DNA of 11,867 nucleotides, taken from an uncultured Burkholderiales bacterium. GTDB lineage: Bacteria; Pseudomonadota; Gammaproteobacteria; Burkholderiales; Burkholderiaceae. Both the position numbers and the translations under genes were made by a program. Every line of letters starts with the position of its first letter. Within the stretch, counting starts at the first letter, position 1. The stretch spans positions 1-11,867 of the forward strand of contig CALBEV010000111.1 in assembly GCA_937891045.1 (NCBI GenBank). The letters run 5' to 3'. Of the stretch, positions 5,718 through 11,867 are shown piece after piece. The notes below the pieces were generated by a model. That model was not told the DNA's origin, ran no database searches, and saw nothing but the letters and a program-made list of their open reading frames with translations.

Positions 5718-6992
5718 TCAGGCTTGAACCAGCGCTGCCGCCGAGGTTTTGTGGCTGGCGGTGTCCACCAAGACCAAAGAACCCAGGATGCGCGACTGCT
5801 CGAAAGGCAGGCTGACCAAGGGCTGCTGAAACGCCAGTTGCACATGGCCAATGGCATTGGAGGGCAGTTCGGTGGCGTCGTGCTCTTCCAAGGTGTTGAT
5901 GTCCAAGCGGTGCAGGATGCGGCTGACTTTGGCCTTGACCCAACGGTGGCCATGCAGCGCCCAGTAAACCCGACCGGCCACCAGCGGCTCATCGTCCAGC
6001 CAAGCCAAGGTGACATTCAGCTGGGTTTCGGCTTGGACGGGGCTGCCCTCGGCCAGCAGCCAGTCGCCACGCGACACGTCGACTTCATGATCCAGCACCA
6101 CACCAGCGCTGTGCCCGGCTGCCACGTCAGCGGCTTGGCGCACCGCCGACAACACTTCCTTGATGACCGCGCTTTGCCCGCTGGGGAACACCTTGACGCT
6201 GTCGCCCACACGTGCCCCACCGTTGCCGACCCGGCCCCAATAGACCCGGCGGCCTTTGGAGGTGTCGGCGCTGTCATGGAATTTCTCGACCCATTGCACC
6301 GCAAAGGCCAAGGCACCTTCTTCATCAGCCGGCGTGACAGGCAGCCGCTCCAGCAGTTCGAGCAGGCTGGGGCCGCTGTAGTTGCACCAATCGGCTCGGG
6401 CGCTCACCACGTTCCAGCCTTTCAAAGCCGAGATGGGCACGATGGCGTTCACGTCCATGCCGGCGTCGTCCGCGAACTGTTGCAAGGCTTGGGCGATGTT
6501 GACGAACGCGCTGCTGGCGTCGGCCACGGCATCGAGCTTGTTGATGGCGAAGATGACCGAGGGCACGCGCAGCAGTTTGAGCAACAGACTGTGGCGGCGG
6601 GTTTGCGGCAGCAGGCTCAAACCGGGCTGGGCCCAGTCCACTTTGGTGGCGTCCACCAAGACCACGGCGGCGTCGGCGCTGGATGCGGCGGTCACCATGT
6701 TGCGGGTGTACTGCTCGTGACCGGGGGCGTCGCCAATGATGAACTTGCGGGTTTCGGTGCTGAAGTAGCGGTAAGCCACGTCGATGGTGATGCCTTGCTC
6801 GCGCTCGGCCGACAAACCGTCGGTCAGCAGCGCCAGATCGGTTTCACCTTGGCGTTGCACGCCGGCCAAGTGGTCTTGCAAGACGGACTTGGAATCGACC
6901 AGCAAACGACCGATGAGCGTGGACTTGCCGTCATCCACGGAACCGCAGGTGATGAACTTCAGGGCAGGGCGGGTGGCGAGGTTGGTCGTCAT
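5718..6992 (-). CDS. cysN: Sulfate adenylyltransferase large subunit CysN (GTPase)
   Basis: CysN is the GTPase subunit of ATP sulfurylase; GTP hydrolysis drives formation of APS from ATP and sulfate by CysD. The 424 residues show all G motifs of the EF-Tu-like domain: GSVDDGKS (17-24), GITIDVAYRYF (67-77), DAPGHEQY (88-95), NKLD (151-154) and SALKG (188-192), followed by the two beta-barrel domains. It is shorter than E. coli CysN (about 475) and has no C-terminal APS kinase (CysC) fusion. This agrees with an APS reductase pathway. The ATG overlaps the cysD stop by one base (TGATG), and a GAAGG in the last cysD codons can act as ribosome-binding site, so the subunits are coupled. Confidence 0.95.
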   Translation of the reverse strand: MTTNLATRPALKFITCGSVDDGKSTLIGRLLVDSKSVLQDHLAGVQRQGETDLALLTDGLSAEREQGITIDVAYRYFSTETRKFIIGDAPGHEQYTRNMVTAASSADAAVVLVDATKVDWAQPGLSLLPQTRRHSLLLKLLRVPSVIFAINKLDAVADASSAFVNIAQALQQFADDAGMDVNAIVPISALKGWNVVSARADWCNYSGPSLLELLERLPVTPADEEGALAFAVQWVEKFHDSADTSKGRRVYWGRVGNGGARVGDSVKVFPSGQSAVIKEVLSAVRQAADVAAGHSAGVVLDHEVDVSRGDWLLAEGSPVQAETQLNVTLAWLDDEPLVAGRVYWALHGHRWVKAKVSRILHRLDINTLEEHDATELPSNAIGHVQLAFQQPLVSLPFEQSRILGSLVLVDTASHKTSAAALVQA

Positions 6993-7921
6993 CAGAAATA
7001 GCCTTCTTTTTTGCGTTTTTCCATGGAGGCGTCCGAGGTTTGGTCGTCCATGCGGGTGGCGCCACGTTCACTCAAATCGGCAGCCAGTGTTTCAAGCACG
7101 ATGGCTTCAGGGTTGGCCGCGGTGCTTTCCACCGGGCAGGTGCAGGTGATGTCGCCCACGGTGCGAAAACGCACTTGGCGTTGCTGCACAGTTTCGCCGT
7201 CTTTCGGTGGTGTCATGTGGGTCACCGGCACCAGCAAGCCACGGCGTTCGATCACATCTCGGGTGTGGCTGTAGTACAGCGAGGGCAGCGCGATGTGTTC
7301 GCGCGAGATGTATTGCCACACATCGAGCTCGGTCCAATTCGAGATGGGGAAAACACGGAAATGCTCGCCCGGGTGCAAGCGGGTGTTGAACAGGTTCCAC
7401 AACTCGGGGCGTTGCGACTTGGGTTGCCATTGGCCAAAGCTGTCGCGGTGGCTGAAGATGCGCTCTTTGGCGCGGGCTTTTTCTTCGTCGCGGCGGGCTC
7501 CGCCAATCAAGGCGTCAAAGCGAAATTCTTCAATGGCTTCAAGCAAGGTGACCGACTGGTGCACATTGCGGCTTTCGCCGGGGTGCGCCAAACGCACCGT
7601 GCCGCGTTTCATCGAGTCTTCGACACTGCGCACGATCAGCTCCGCACCCAATTCTTTGGCGCGGAAATCGCGGAAGTCGGTCACTTCGGGGAAGTTGTGG
7701 CCGGTGTCGATCATCAAGAGTGGATAGGGAATGCGGCCAGCACCAAAAGCTTTTTCTGCGCACTTGAGCATGACCAAAGAATCTTTGCCGCCTGAAAACA
7801 GCAGGGTGGGGCGCTCGAACGCAGCCGCCACTTCGCGCAGGATGAAGATGGTTTCTTCTTCCAGTGCATCCAGGTGGGCGTTGCTGAGGTGAGGCAACTC
7901 GGTGTGGGTGATGGCGTTCAT
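6992..7921 (-). CDS. cysD: Sulfate adenylyltransferase small subunit CysD
   Basis: CysD is the catalytic PP-loop subunit of ATP sulfurylase that adenylylates sulfate, working as a heterodimer with CysN. From the ATG at 7921 it has 309 residues (E. coli about 302). The PP-loop is LLFSGGKDSLVML (40-52, SGGKDS at 43-48). Other family segments follow, such as LIGGARRDEEKARAKERIFS, and the characteristic C-terminus KRKKEGYF. A TTG at 7936 would add five residues, but only the ATG has a plausible GAG/AGAAG purine stretch upstream. It is preceded by the 120-bp cysH-cysD gap with a long hairpin and a tiny reading frame, so it may be expressed differently from cysIH. Confidence 0.95.
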   Translation of the reverse strand: MNAITHTELPHLSNAHLDALEEETIFILREVAAAFERPTLLFSGGKDSLVMLKCAEKAFGAGRIPYPLLMIDTGHNFPEVTDFRDFRAKELGAELIVRSVEDSMKRGTVRLAHPGESRNVHQSVTLLEAIEEFRFDALIGGARRDEEKARAKERIFSHRDSFGQWQPKSQRPELWNLFNTRLHPGEHFRVFPISNWTELDVWQYISREHIALPSLYYSHTRDVIERRGLLVPVTHMTPPKDGETVQQRQVRFRTVGDITCTCPVESTAANPEAIVLETLAADLSERGATRMDDQTSDASMEKRKKEGYF

Positions 7922-7932
7922 GTTCTTCTCGT

Positions 7933-8007
7933 TCAAATGTTGTACAGATTCGTTTCAGTGCATTGTGGGTTGCGGCAGGTGACGATTTGTGGCGCGAAGC
8001 GGCTCAT
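7933..8007 (-). other. Possible 24-codon leader ORF before cysD
   Basis: ATG at 8007 to TGA at 7933 encodes MSRFAPQIV followed by TCRNPQCTETNLYNI. It ends 11 nt before the cysD ATG, and its TGA overlaps the alternative TTG start as TTGA. A weak AGG lies 6 nt before its ATG. The two Cys codons (7977-7975 and 7962-7960) both fall in the 3' arm of the hairpin. It could be a cysteine-sensing leader peptide, but a frame this short may be chance. I do not call it a gene. Confidence 0.2.
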
Positions 8008-8035
8008 GAGGAACCTGTCGCAACACACAACGCAC
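7958..8035 (-). repeat. Long imperfect inverted repeat (stem-loop) in the cysH-cysD gap
   Basis: Arms 8035-8013 and 7980-7958 are complementary at 20 of 23 positions; read on the minus strand there is also one G-U pair, leaving two mismatches. The core is GTTGCGACAGGT against ACCTGCCGCAAC. The loop is 32 nt (8012-7981) and contains the palindrome CTCATGAG. No T-tract follows the 3' arm, so it is not a standard terminator. Options are an mRNA stability or attenuation element between cysH and cysDN, or a copy of a dispersed palindromic repeat. Confidence 0.75.
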
Positions 8036-8041
8036 AGGCCA

Positions 8042-8773
8042 TCAAGCCTTGACATGCAAACCGCACTCCTTGGCGTTCTCGTCCTCCCACCACCAGCGGC
8101 CAGCGCGGAAATCCTCGCCCAAGCTGATGGCGCGGGTGCACGGGGCGCAGCCGATGCTGGGAAAAAACTGGTCGTGCAGCGGGTTGTAGTCCACCTGGTG
8201 CGTGGCGATGTAGTGCCACACGTCGCCCCAGGTCCAGTCCACCAGTGGGTTGAGCTTGAGGATGGGCACACCGTTGGTGACATCGGCCTCTTGGGCGGCC
8301 ACTTCGGCGCGGGCTTGAGATTGTTCACGGCGCAAACCGGTGATCCAGGCTTTTTGGCCTTGCAAGGCACGGCCCAAGGGTTCGAGTTTGCGCACACCAC
8401 AGCAGGCTTTGCGGTTGGCGATGCTGTCGAAAATGCCTTGTTGACCAGGACTCTTCACAAAGGCCAACACGGCTTCGTGCTGGGGTTTGAACACCTGAAT
8501 GGGTGCGCGTGAATGGGCTTGCAAGCGTTCCAGCAAAGCCAAAGTGTCGGCATGCAGTGCGCCTGTTTCCAACACAAACACGGGAATGTCGAGTTGCAAG
8601 CTGTTGAGGATGTGGGTGATGACCACGTCTTCAGCGCCCAAGCTGGAGGCTTGCTTCAAAGGCTGCAGTTCAGCGGCCGCGTTTTGGAGTAGCGCTTGTG
8701 TGGCGGCCAGCTTCTCAGCGAATTGGGCGCTGGGTTTGGCGTGCAGCTGCGTGGCGGGTATGTGGGGTTTCAT
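8042..8773 (-). CDS. cysH: Assimilatory adenylyl-sulfate (APS) reductase CysH
   Basis: This enzyme reduces APS to sulfite and AMP with electrons from thioredoxin or glutaredoxin. The 243 residues include the PP-loop-like start SSLGAEDVVITHI (43-55). The two cysteine pairs that bind a [4Fe-4S] cluster are C124-C125 (KACCGVRK) and C209-x2-C212 (IGCAPCTR). The catalytic C237 is in the C-terminal ECGLH. The cysteine pairs mark the APS-reducing type; PAPS-specific enzymes such as E. coli CysH lack them. This fits the absence of an APS kinase here. Its ATG overlaps the DUF934 stop as ATGA, so the two are translationally coupled. Confidence 0.93.
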   Translation of the reverse strand: MKPHIPATQLHAKPSAQFAEKLAATQALLQNAAAELQPLKQASSLGAEDVVITHILNSLQLDIPVFVLETGALHADTLALLERLQAHSRAPIQVFKPQHEAVLAFVKSPGQQGIFDSIANRKACCGVRKLEPLGRALQGQKAWITGLRREQSQARAEVAAQEADVTNGVPILKLNPLVDWTWGDVWHYIATHQVDYNPLHDQFFPSIGCAPCTRAISLGEDFRAGRWWWEDENAKECGLHVKA

Positions 8774-9132
8774 CGGGCAAACAAAGGTTGGGGTTGGGCC
8801 ACATCGCCTTGGTAGAAAGCGCTGAAGTGGGACAGCAATTCTCGCCCCTTGTCCAGGCTCTGGTCGGCGCGAAGCAAGGCGCTTGAAAAACCACAGCGCT
8901 GCATTTGCTGCAATTGGTCTACCAGCACATCGCCAGTGGCGCGAATGTCCCCTTGAAAGCCGCAGCGGCGGCGCAGCATCAGGGCTTGGCTGAAAGCGCG
9001 GCCATCGGTGAAGCTGGGGAAATGCAGCTCAATGGTTTGCACGCCTTGCAGGTTTTGCGACAAGGCATCAGCGTCATTGCCCAGTTGCAAATCGGCAGCG
9101 TGAAGTTGGTCTGTGTGAGAAAGCAATTGCAT
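8770..9132 (-). CDS. DUF934 family protein of the sulfite-reduction operon
   Basis: This is a 120-residue soluble protein recognised as DUF934 from the signature FPSFTDGRAFSQALMLR (38-54), then CGFQGDIRATGDVLVDQL (57-74) and MQRCGFSSALL (77-87). Two cysteines, C57 and C80, precede the two repeated CGF segments. There is no signal peptide or membrane segment. Members of this family commonly sit between cysI and cysH in proteobacteria, and databases describe them only as probably involved in sulfite reduction; no reaction is established that I know of. It starts 9 nt after cysI and overlaps cysH by 4 nt, which implies a needed stoichiometry with them. An accessory or electron-transfer role for CysI is a guess. 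Confidence 0.88.
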   Translation of the reverse strand: MQLLSHTDQLHAADLQLGNDADALSQNLQGVQTIELHFPSFTDGRAFSQALMLRRRCGFQGDIRATGDVLVDQLQQMQRCGFSSALLRADQSLDKGRELLSHFSAFYQGDVAQPQPLFAR

Positions 9133-9141
9133 GGTGATCTT

Positions 9142-10944
9142 TCAGGCGGCAGGGCTCAGGGCTTCGTCGTCCGACGGATGGCGTGCCGCATTGGCGGCGG
9201 CTTTGAAGGCGTCAAACCCCAAGCGCTGCACCGCGTCAATGAAAGTCTCGCCATGCTGGCGCTGCTCGGAATACACCTGCAACACCGCGTCAATCACATC
9301 CACCACTTCAGCCGACGAGAACGACGGCCCCACCACTTTGCCGGGCTTGGGTGTGCCACTCAAGGCAGAACCATCCGAGCCACCCAAGGTCACCTGGTAC
9401 CACTCTTTGCCGTCTTTATCCACGCCCAAGATGCCGATGTGGCCGCTGTGGTGGTGGCCGCACGAGTTGATGCAGCCGCTGATGTGCAAATCTATTTCGC
9501 CCAGGTCGAACAATTCGTCGAGGTCTTGGTAGCGCTCGGTGATGGCAGCGGCCAGGGGCAAGGAACGCGCATTCGCCAAATCGCAATAGTCGCCACCGGG
9601 GCAGGCGATCATGTCGGTCAACATGCGGATATTGGGTTTGGCCAAGCCCAAGGCTTTCGCGGCTTGGTAGAGCGCTGGCAATTGGTCGGCCGCCACCCAA
9701 GGCAACACCAAATTTTGATCGTGGCTGACACGGGCTTCACCGGCCGAAAACTGGTCAGCCAATTGGGCCGAGGCGTCAAGTTGATCGGCAGTGGCGTCGC
9801 CAGGCGCTTGGCCTAGGCGCTTGAAGGACAAGGTGACCACGCGCAAATGCGGGTTGCGGTGGGGTGCCACGTTTTGTTGCAACCAACGCGCAAAGTTTTT
9901 GTCGGCGTCCGCGGCTTGGTTCAGTTGCGTCAACACCTCCTCGGCGGACAAATGGGTTTTGTCAGCCAAACTGGGGGGCACAAAACTCGCAGTCACGCGA
10001 TCCAACTCGGCTTGGGTGATGGTGTGCGGCGCACCGTCTTGCGTGACGATGCGCTGGTACTCGGCTTCGACTTGGTCAATGTAGTTTTGACCTTCGGCCT
10101 TCACCAAAATTTTGATACGGGCTTTGTACTTGTTGTCGCGCCGACCAAACAGGTTGTAGACCCGAATCACAGCTTCCAAAAAATTCAGGATTTGATCCCA
10201 AGGCAAAAACTCGCGAATGACTGTGCCGATGATGGGTGTGCGGCCCATGCCGCCCCCCACCATGACGCGAAAGCCCACGTCACCTGCGGCGTTGCGGTGC
10301 ACTTGCAAACCCACGTCGTGCCAGGCCGTGGCGGCGCGGTCTTCTTCAGCACCGCTGATGGCGATTTTGAATTTGCGCGGCAAAAAAGCGAACTCGGGGT
10401 GCAAGGTGCTCCACTGACGCAAGATTTCAGCAAAGGAACGCGGATCGACAATTTCATCCACCGCCACACCCGCGCATTCATCGGCGGTGATGTTGCGGAT
10501 GCAATTGCCACTGGTTTGAATGCCGTGCATGTTCACCGAGGCCAACAGGTCCATCACATCCGCGCTTTTCTCCAGCGGGATCCAGTTGTATTGCAGGTTT
10601 TGCCGCGTGGTGAAGTGGGCATAGCCATAGCTCAGCGCCGGTGCTGGAATGCCACCAATCGCGTCTTGCTTGGTTTGCGCCGCTTGAAACAGGGCTTCAT
10701 CCGGACGGTCAAATTCACGGGCAATCCGGGCCAAGACACGCAGTTGGGCGCTGTTGAGTTCGCCATACGGCACAGCCACGCGCAGCATGGGCGCATAGCG
10801 CTGCAGATACCAGCCGTTTTGCAAACGCAGCGGGCGAAATTCTTCCTCGCTGAGTTGGCCATTCAGACGGCGGGTCAGTTGGTCGCGGTATTGGGCGGCG
10901 CGCTCTTGCACAAAGCGGCGGTCAAAGTCGGTGTATTGGTACAT
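9142..10944 (-). CDS. cysI: Sulfite reductase, siroheme [4Fe-4S] hemoprotein (CysI / nitrite-sulfite reductase)
   Basis: This enzyme reduces sulfite to sulfide by six electrons at a siroheme coupled to a [4Fe-4S] cluster. From the ATG at 10944 it has 600 residues. An open frame continues upstream to 11175, but that part lies inside the TSUP gene and is not family-like. Cluster ligands are C448-x5-C454 (CPGGDYC) and C491-x3-C495 (CINSC, in SGCINSCGHHHSGHIG). Anion-binding residues are suggested by HFTTRQNLQ, SGNCIRNIT and LPRKFKIAISG. Two ferredoxin-like nitrite/sulfite reductase halves are visible. The electron donor is unknown: no cysJ is present, and fdxA-fpr lies downstream. A nitrite reductase function is unlikely given the sulfur neighbours. 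The gene begins 7 nt after the TSUP stop, with a weak ribosome-binding site. Confidence 0.92.
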   Translation of the reverse strand: MYQYTDFDRRFVQERAAQYRDQLTRRLNGQLSEEEFRPLRLQNGWYLQRYAPMLRVAVPYGELNSAQLRVLARIAREFDRPDEALFQAAQTKQDAIGGIPAPALSYGYAHFTTRQNLQYNWIPLEKSADVMDLLASVNMHGIQTSGNCIRNITADECAGVAVDEIVDPRSFAEILRQWSTLHPEFAFLPRKFKIAISGAEEDRAATAWHDVGLQVHRNAAGDVGFRVMVGGGMGRTPIIGTVIREFLPWDQILNFLEAVIRVYNLFGRRDNKYKARIKILVKAEGQNYIDQVEAEYQRIVTQDGAPHTITQAELDRVTASFVPPSLADKTHLSAEEVLTQLNQAADADKNFARWLQQNVAPHRNPHLRVVTLSFKRLGQAPGDATADQLDASAQLADQFSAGEARVSHDQNLVLPWVAADQLPALYQAAKALGLAKPNIRMLTDMIACPGGDYCDLANARSLPLAAAITERYQDLDELFDLGEIDLHISGCINSCGHHHSGHIGILGVDKDGKEWYQVTLGGSDGSALSGTPKPGKVVGPSFSSAEVVDVIDAVLQVYSEQRQHGETFIDAVQRLGFDAFKAAANAARHPSDDEALSPAA

Positions 10945-10951
10945 ATAACGC

Positions 10952-11746
10952 TCAGATGAAAACGAGTTTGCTGCCAGCCCAAGCCAGCAACACGGACAGG
11001 GCGGAACGGATGACGCGCTCGGAGACGCGGGTGACAAAGTGCGAGCCCAGCCAAATGCCTGGCAAAGAACCGCACAGCAACAGGCCCAGCAGTTGCCAGT
11101 CCACCGTGCCCAAGGAGGCATGGCCCAAACCGGCCACCAAGGTGAGCGGCACGGCGTAAGCAATGTCCGCAGCAACGATGCGGTACAGCGGCAACTGCGG
11201 ATAAAGCAGCATCAATACGGTGACGCCAATGGCACCCGCACCCACCGAGGTGAGCGTGACCATCACGCCAATGAGGGCGCCAAACAACACGGCCCAAAAG
11301 AGGTGTTTGGTTTGATCGGGCGCAAGTGAAGCATCTGATGGATCTGTGATTTCCAAACGACGAGGACTGCGGATCGCTTTGTACAAGGTAGCTGCAGCGG
11401 TGAGCATGAGGGCGATACCCAGGGTGAAGGTGATCGCGTGTTGAACTTCGGGATTGGACGTGCCCAAGTCGTGCAAGACCCAGAGAGTCAGCAAAGCGGC
11501 AGGCACACTGCCCAGGCTCAGGCTGAACACCACCCGCCAAGGAATGATGCGCTGTCGTGCAAAGTTCAACATGCCACCAAACTTGGTGCCCGCTGCAAAG
11601 AGCAAATCGGTGCCGACGGCCAGGGCAGGCTTGATGCCAAAGCCAAATATCAACAAGGGCGTCATGAGGGAGCCGCCGCCAACACCAGTCAGGCCCACGA
11701 TGAAGCCCACCACCAAACCCGCCAAAATGAATGCTAAATTTTCCAT
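10952..11746 (-). CDS. TSUP (TauE/SafE) family permease, possible sulfite/sulfonate exporter or sulfate-related transporter
   Basis: This 264-residue integral membrane protein has the internal two-fold repeat typical of TauE/SafE: GLTGVGGGSLMTPLLIFGFG (18-37) in the first half and TLTSVGAGAIGVTVLMLLYP in the second. About eight hydrophobic segments surround a polar linker rich in charged residues. It heads the sulfate-assimilation operon, so transport of sulfite or another sulfur oxyanion, perhaps venting excess toxic sulfite, is likely; direction and substrate are not fixed by sequence. The ATG at 11746 has no Shine-Dalgarno, and the best promoter candidate places transcription start about 3 nt upstream. 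Confidence 0.88.
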   Translation of the reverse strand: MENLAFILAGLVVGFIVGLTGVGGGSLMTPLLIFGFGIKPALAVGTDLLFAAGTKFGGMLNFARQRIIPWRVVFSLSLGSVPAALLTLWVLHDLGTSNPEVQHAITFTLGIALMLTAAATLYKAIRSPRRLEITDPSDASLAPDQTKHLFWAVLFGALIGVMVTLTSVGAGAIGVTVLMLLYPQLPLYRIVAADIAYAVPLTLVAGLGHASLGTVDWQLLGLLLCGSLPGIWLGSHFVTRVSERVIRSALSVLLAWAGSKLVFI

Positions 11747-11755
11747 AAGGGCGCG

Positions 11756-11784
11756 ACTATAGAGGTGGGTATCAGGGTTACCAA
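11756..11784 (-). promoter_or_regulatory. Candidate promoter of the sulfate-assimilation operon
   Basis: TTGGTA (11784-11779) and TATAGT (11761-11756) are 17 bp apart, matching the sigma-70 consensus at four and five of six positions. Start would be near 11749, three bases before the TSUP ATG. The weak -35 overlaps a dyad, suiting activator control, for example by a CysB-like protein. Confidence 0.45.
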
Positions 11785-11798
11785 CTATTTTTTAGTTG
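11782..11798. promoter_or_regulatory. Dyad CAACTA-N5-TAGTTG overlapping the -35
   Basis: A perfect 6-bp inverted repeat is separated by five T residues on the plus strand. Its left end overlaps the candidate -35 of the TSUP/cys operon, so it may be an operator or activator half-site. It could also act as a weak hairpin in RNA. Confidence 0.4.
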
Positions 11799-11827
11799 TA
11801 CGCATATGCCATAAACGTATAAGACGG

Positions 11828-11851
11828 ATTCGTTATGTGTATAGAACGAAT
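11828..11851. promoter_or_regulatory. Dyad ATTCGTT-N10-AACGAAT, possible regulator binding site
   Basis: Perfect 7-bp arms lie 45-70 bp upstream of the candidate operon -35, in a locally A/T-rich region that also holds the palindrome GCATATGC (11802-11809). A CysB-type LysR regulator is the obvious candidate, but I cannot match it to a defined consensus. The window ends with TTGGAGACTG, which looks like a ribosome-binding site for a rightward gene just outside, perhaps the regulator. Confidence 0.45.
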
Positions 11852-11867
11852 AAGTTGTTGGAGACTG

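Noticed and set aside
5682..7001. A 439-codon open frame on the plus strand opposite cysN
   Set aside because: It is fully antisense to cysN, which has all its GTPase motifs. Its product is His/Gln/Gly-rich low-complexity sequence typical of frames opposite G/C-biased codons.
7922..7936. TTG at 7936 as the cysD start
   Set aside because: It adds only five residues and has no ribosome-binding site. It is kept only as an alternative because it overlaps the small ORF stop.
9847..10959. A 370-codon open frame on the plus strand opposite cysI
   Set aside because: It is antisense to conserved cysI sequence and has no family signature.
10945..11175. Upstream extension of the cysI frame
   Set aside because: The extra 77 codons lie inside the TSUP gene in another frame. 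Sulfite reductase similarity begins at the ATG at 10944.
1..11867. Defence system, mobile element or CRISPR array
   Set aside because: All genes are recognisable core metabolism. No direct-repeat arrays, transposase or integrase motifs, tRNA-like sequences or composition breaks were seen on reading both strands.

Overview
The window is a compact chromosomal stretch from a betaproteobacterium, most likely Burkholderiales and probably Comamonadaceae. I base this on the protein families and their order, the G/C-rich third codon positions, and the pairing of ThiO with ThiSG instead of ThiH. I see no insertion sequences, phage genes, CRISPR arrays, tRNAs or rRNAs. Almost everything is core metabolism: thiamin biosynthesis and salvage on the left, and assimilatory sulfate reduction on the right.

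Left part (1-4255). A tightly coupled leftward thiO-thiS-thiG operon builds the thiamin thiazole; thiG runs off the left edge. Divergent from thiO, with only 26 bp between the two start codons, is thiD (HMP/HMP-P kinase). Converging on thiD, and overlapping its 3' end by 38 bp, is cytX, a predicted HMP permease of the NCS1 family. A clear TPP riboswitch precedes cytX. Its expression platform can be read from the sequence: the 3' strand of the aptamer can pair either within the aptamer or with the strand that would otherwise close a hairpin over the cytX ribosome-binding zone.

Right part (4255-11867). All genes point left, in the order TSUP permease, cysI (siroheme sulfite reductase), DUF934 gene, cysH (APS reductase type), a 120-bp gap, cysD, cysN, fdxA (7Fe ferredoxin), fpr (ferredoxin-NADP reductase). 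Together they take sulfate to APS (CysDN), APS to sulfite (CysH) and sulfite to sulfide (CysI). There is no APS kinase and no CysJ flavoprotein in the window. That fits an APS-reducing pathway in which ferredoxin may feed CysI, and fdxA-fpr lies just downstream. However, fdxA has a good promoter of its own, so the link is only suggestive. Upstream of the TSUP gene is an A/T-rich regulatory region with two dyads and a promoter candidate. The last bases look like the ribosome-binding site of a rightward gene beyond the edge.

The most interesting signals are not the genes but the spaces between them. These are the cytX riboswitch platform and a 78-nt imperfect hairpin (20 of 23 arm positions complementary) that nearly fills the cysH-cysD gap. 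A 24-codon reading frame in that gap has both of its Cys codons in one arm of the hairpin. DUF934, conserved beside cysI but of unknown biochemical role, is the least understood protein.
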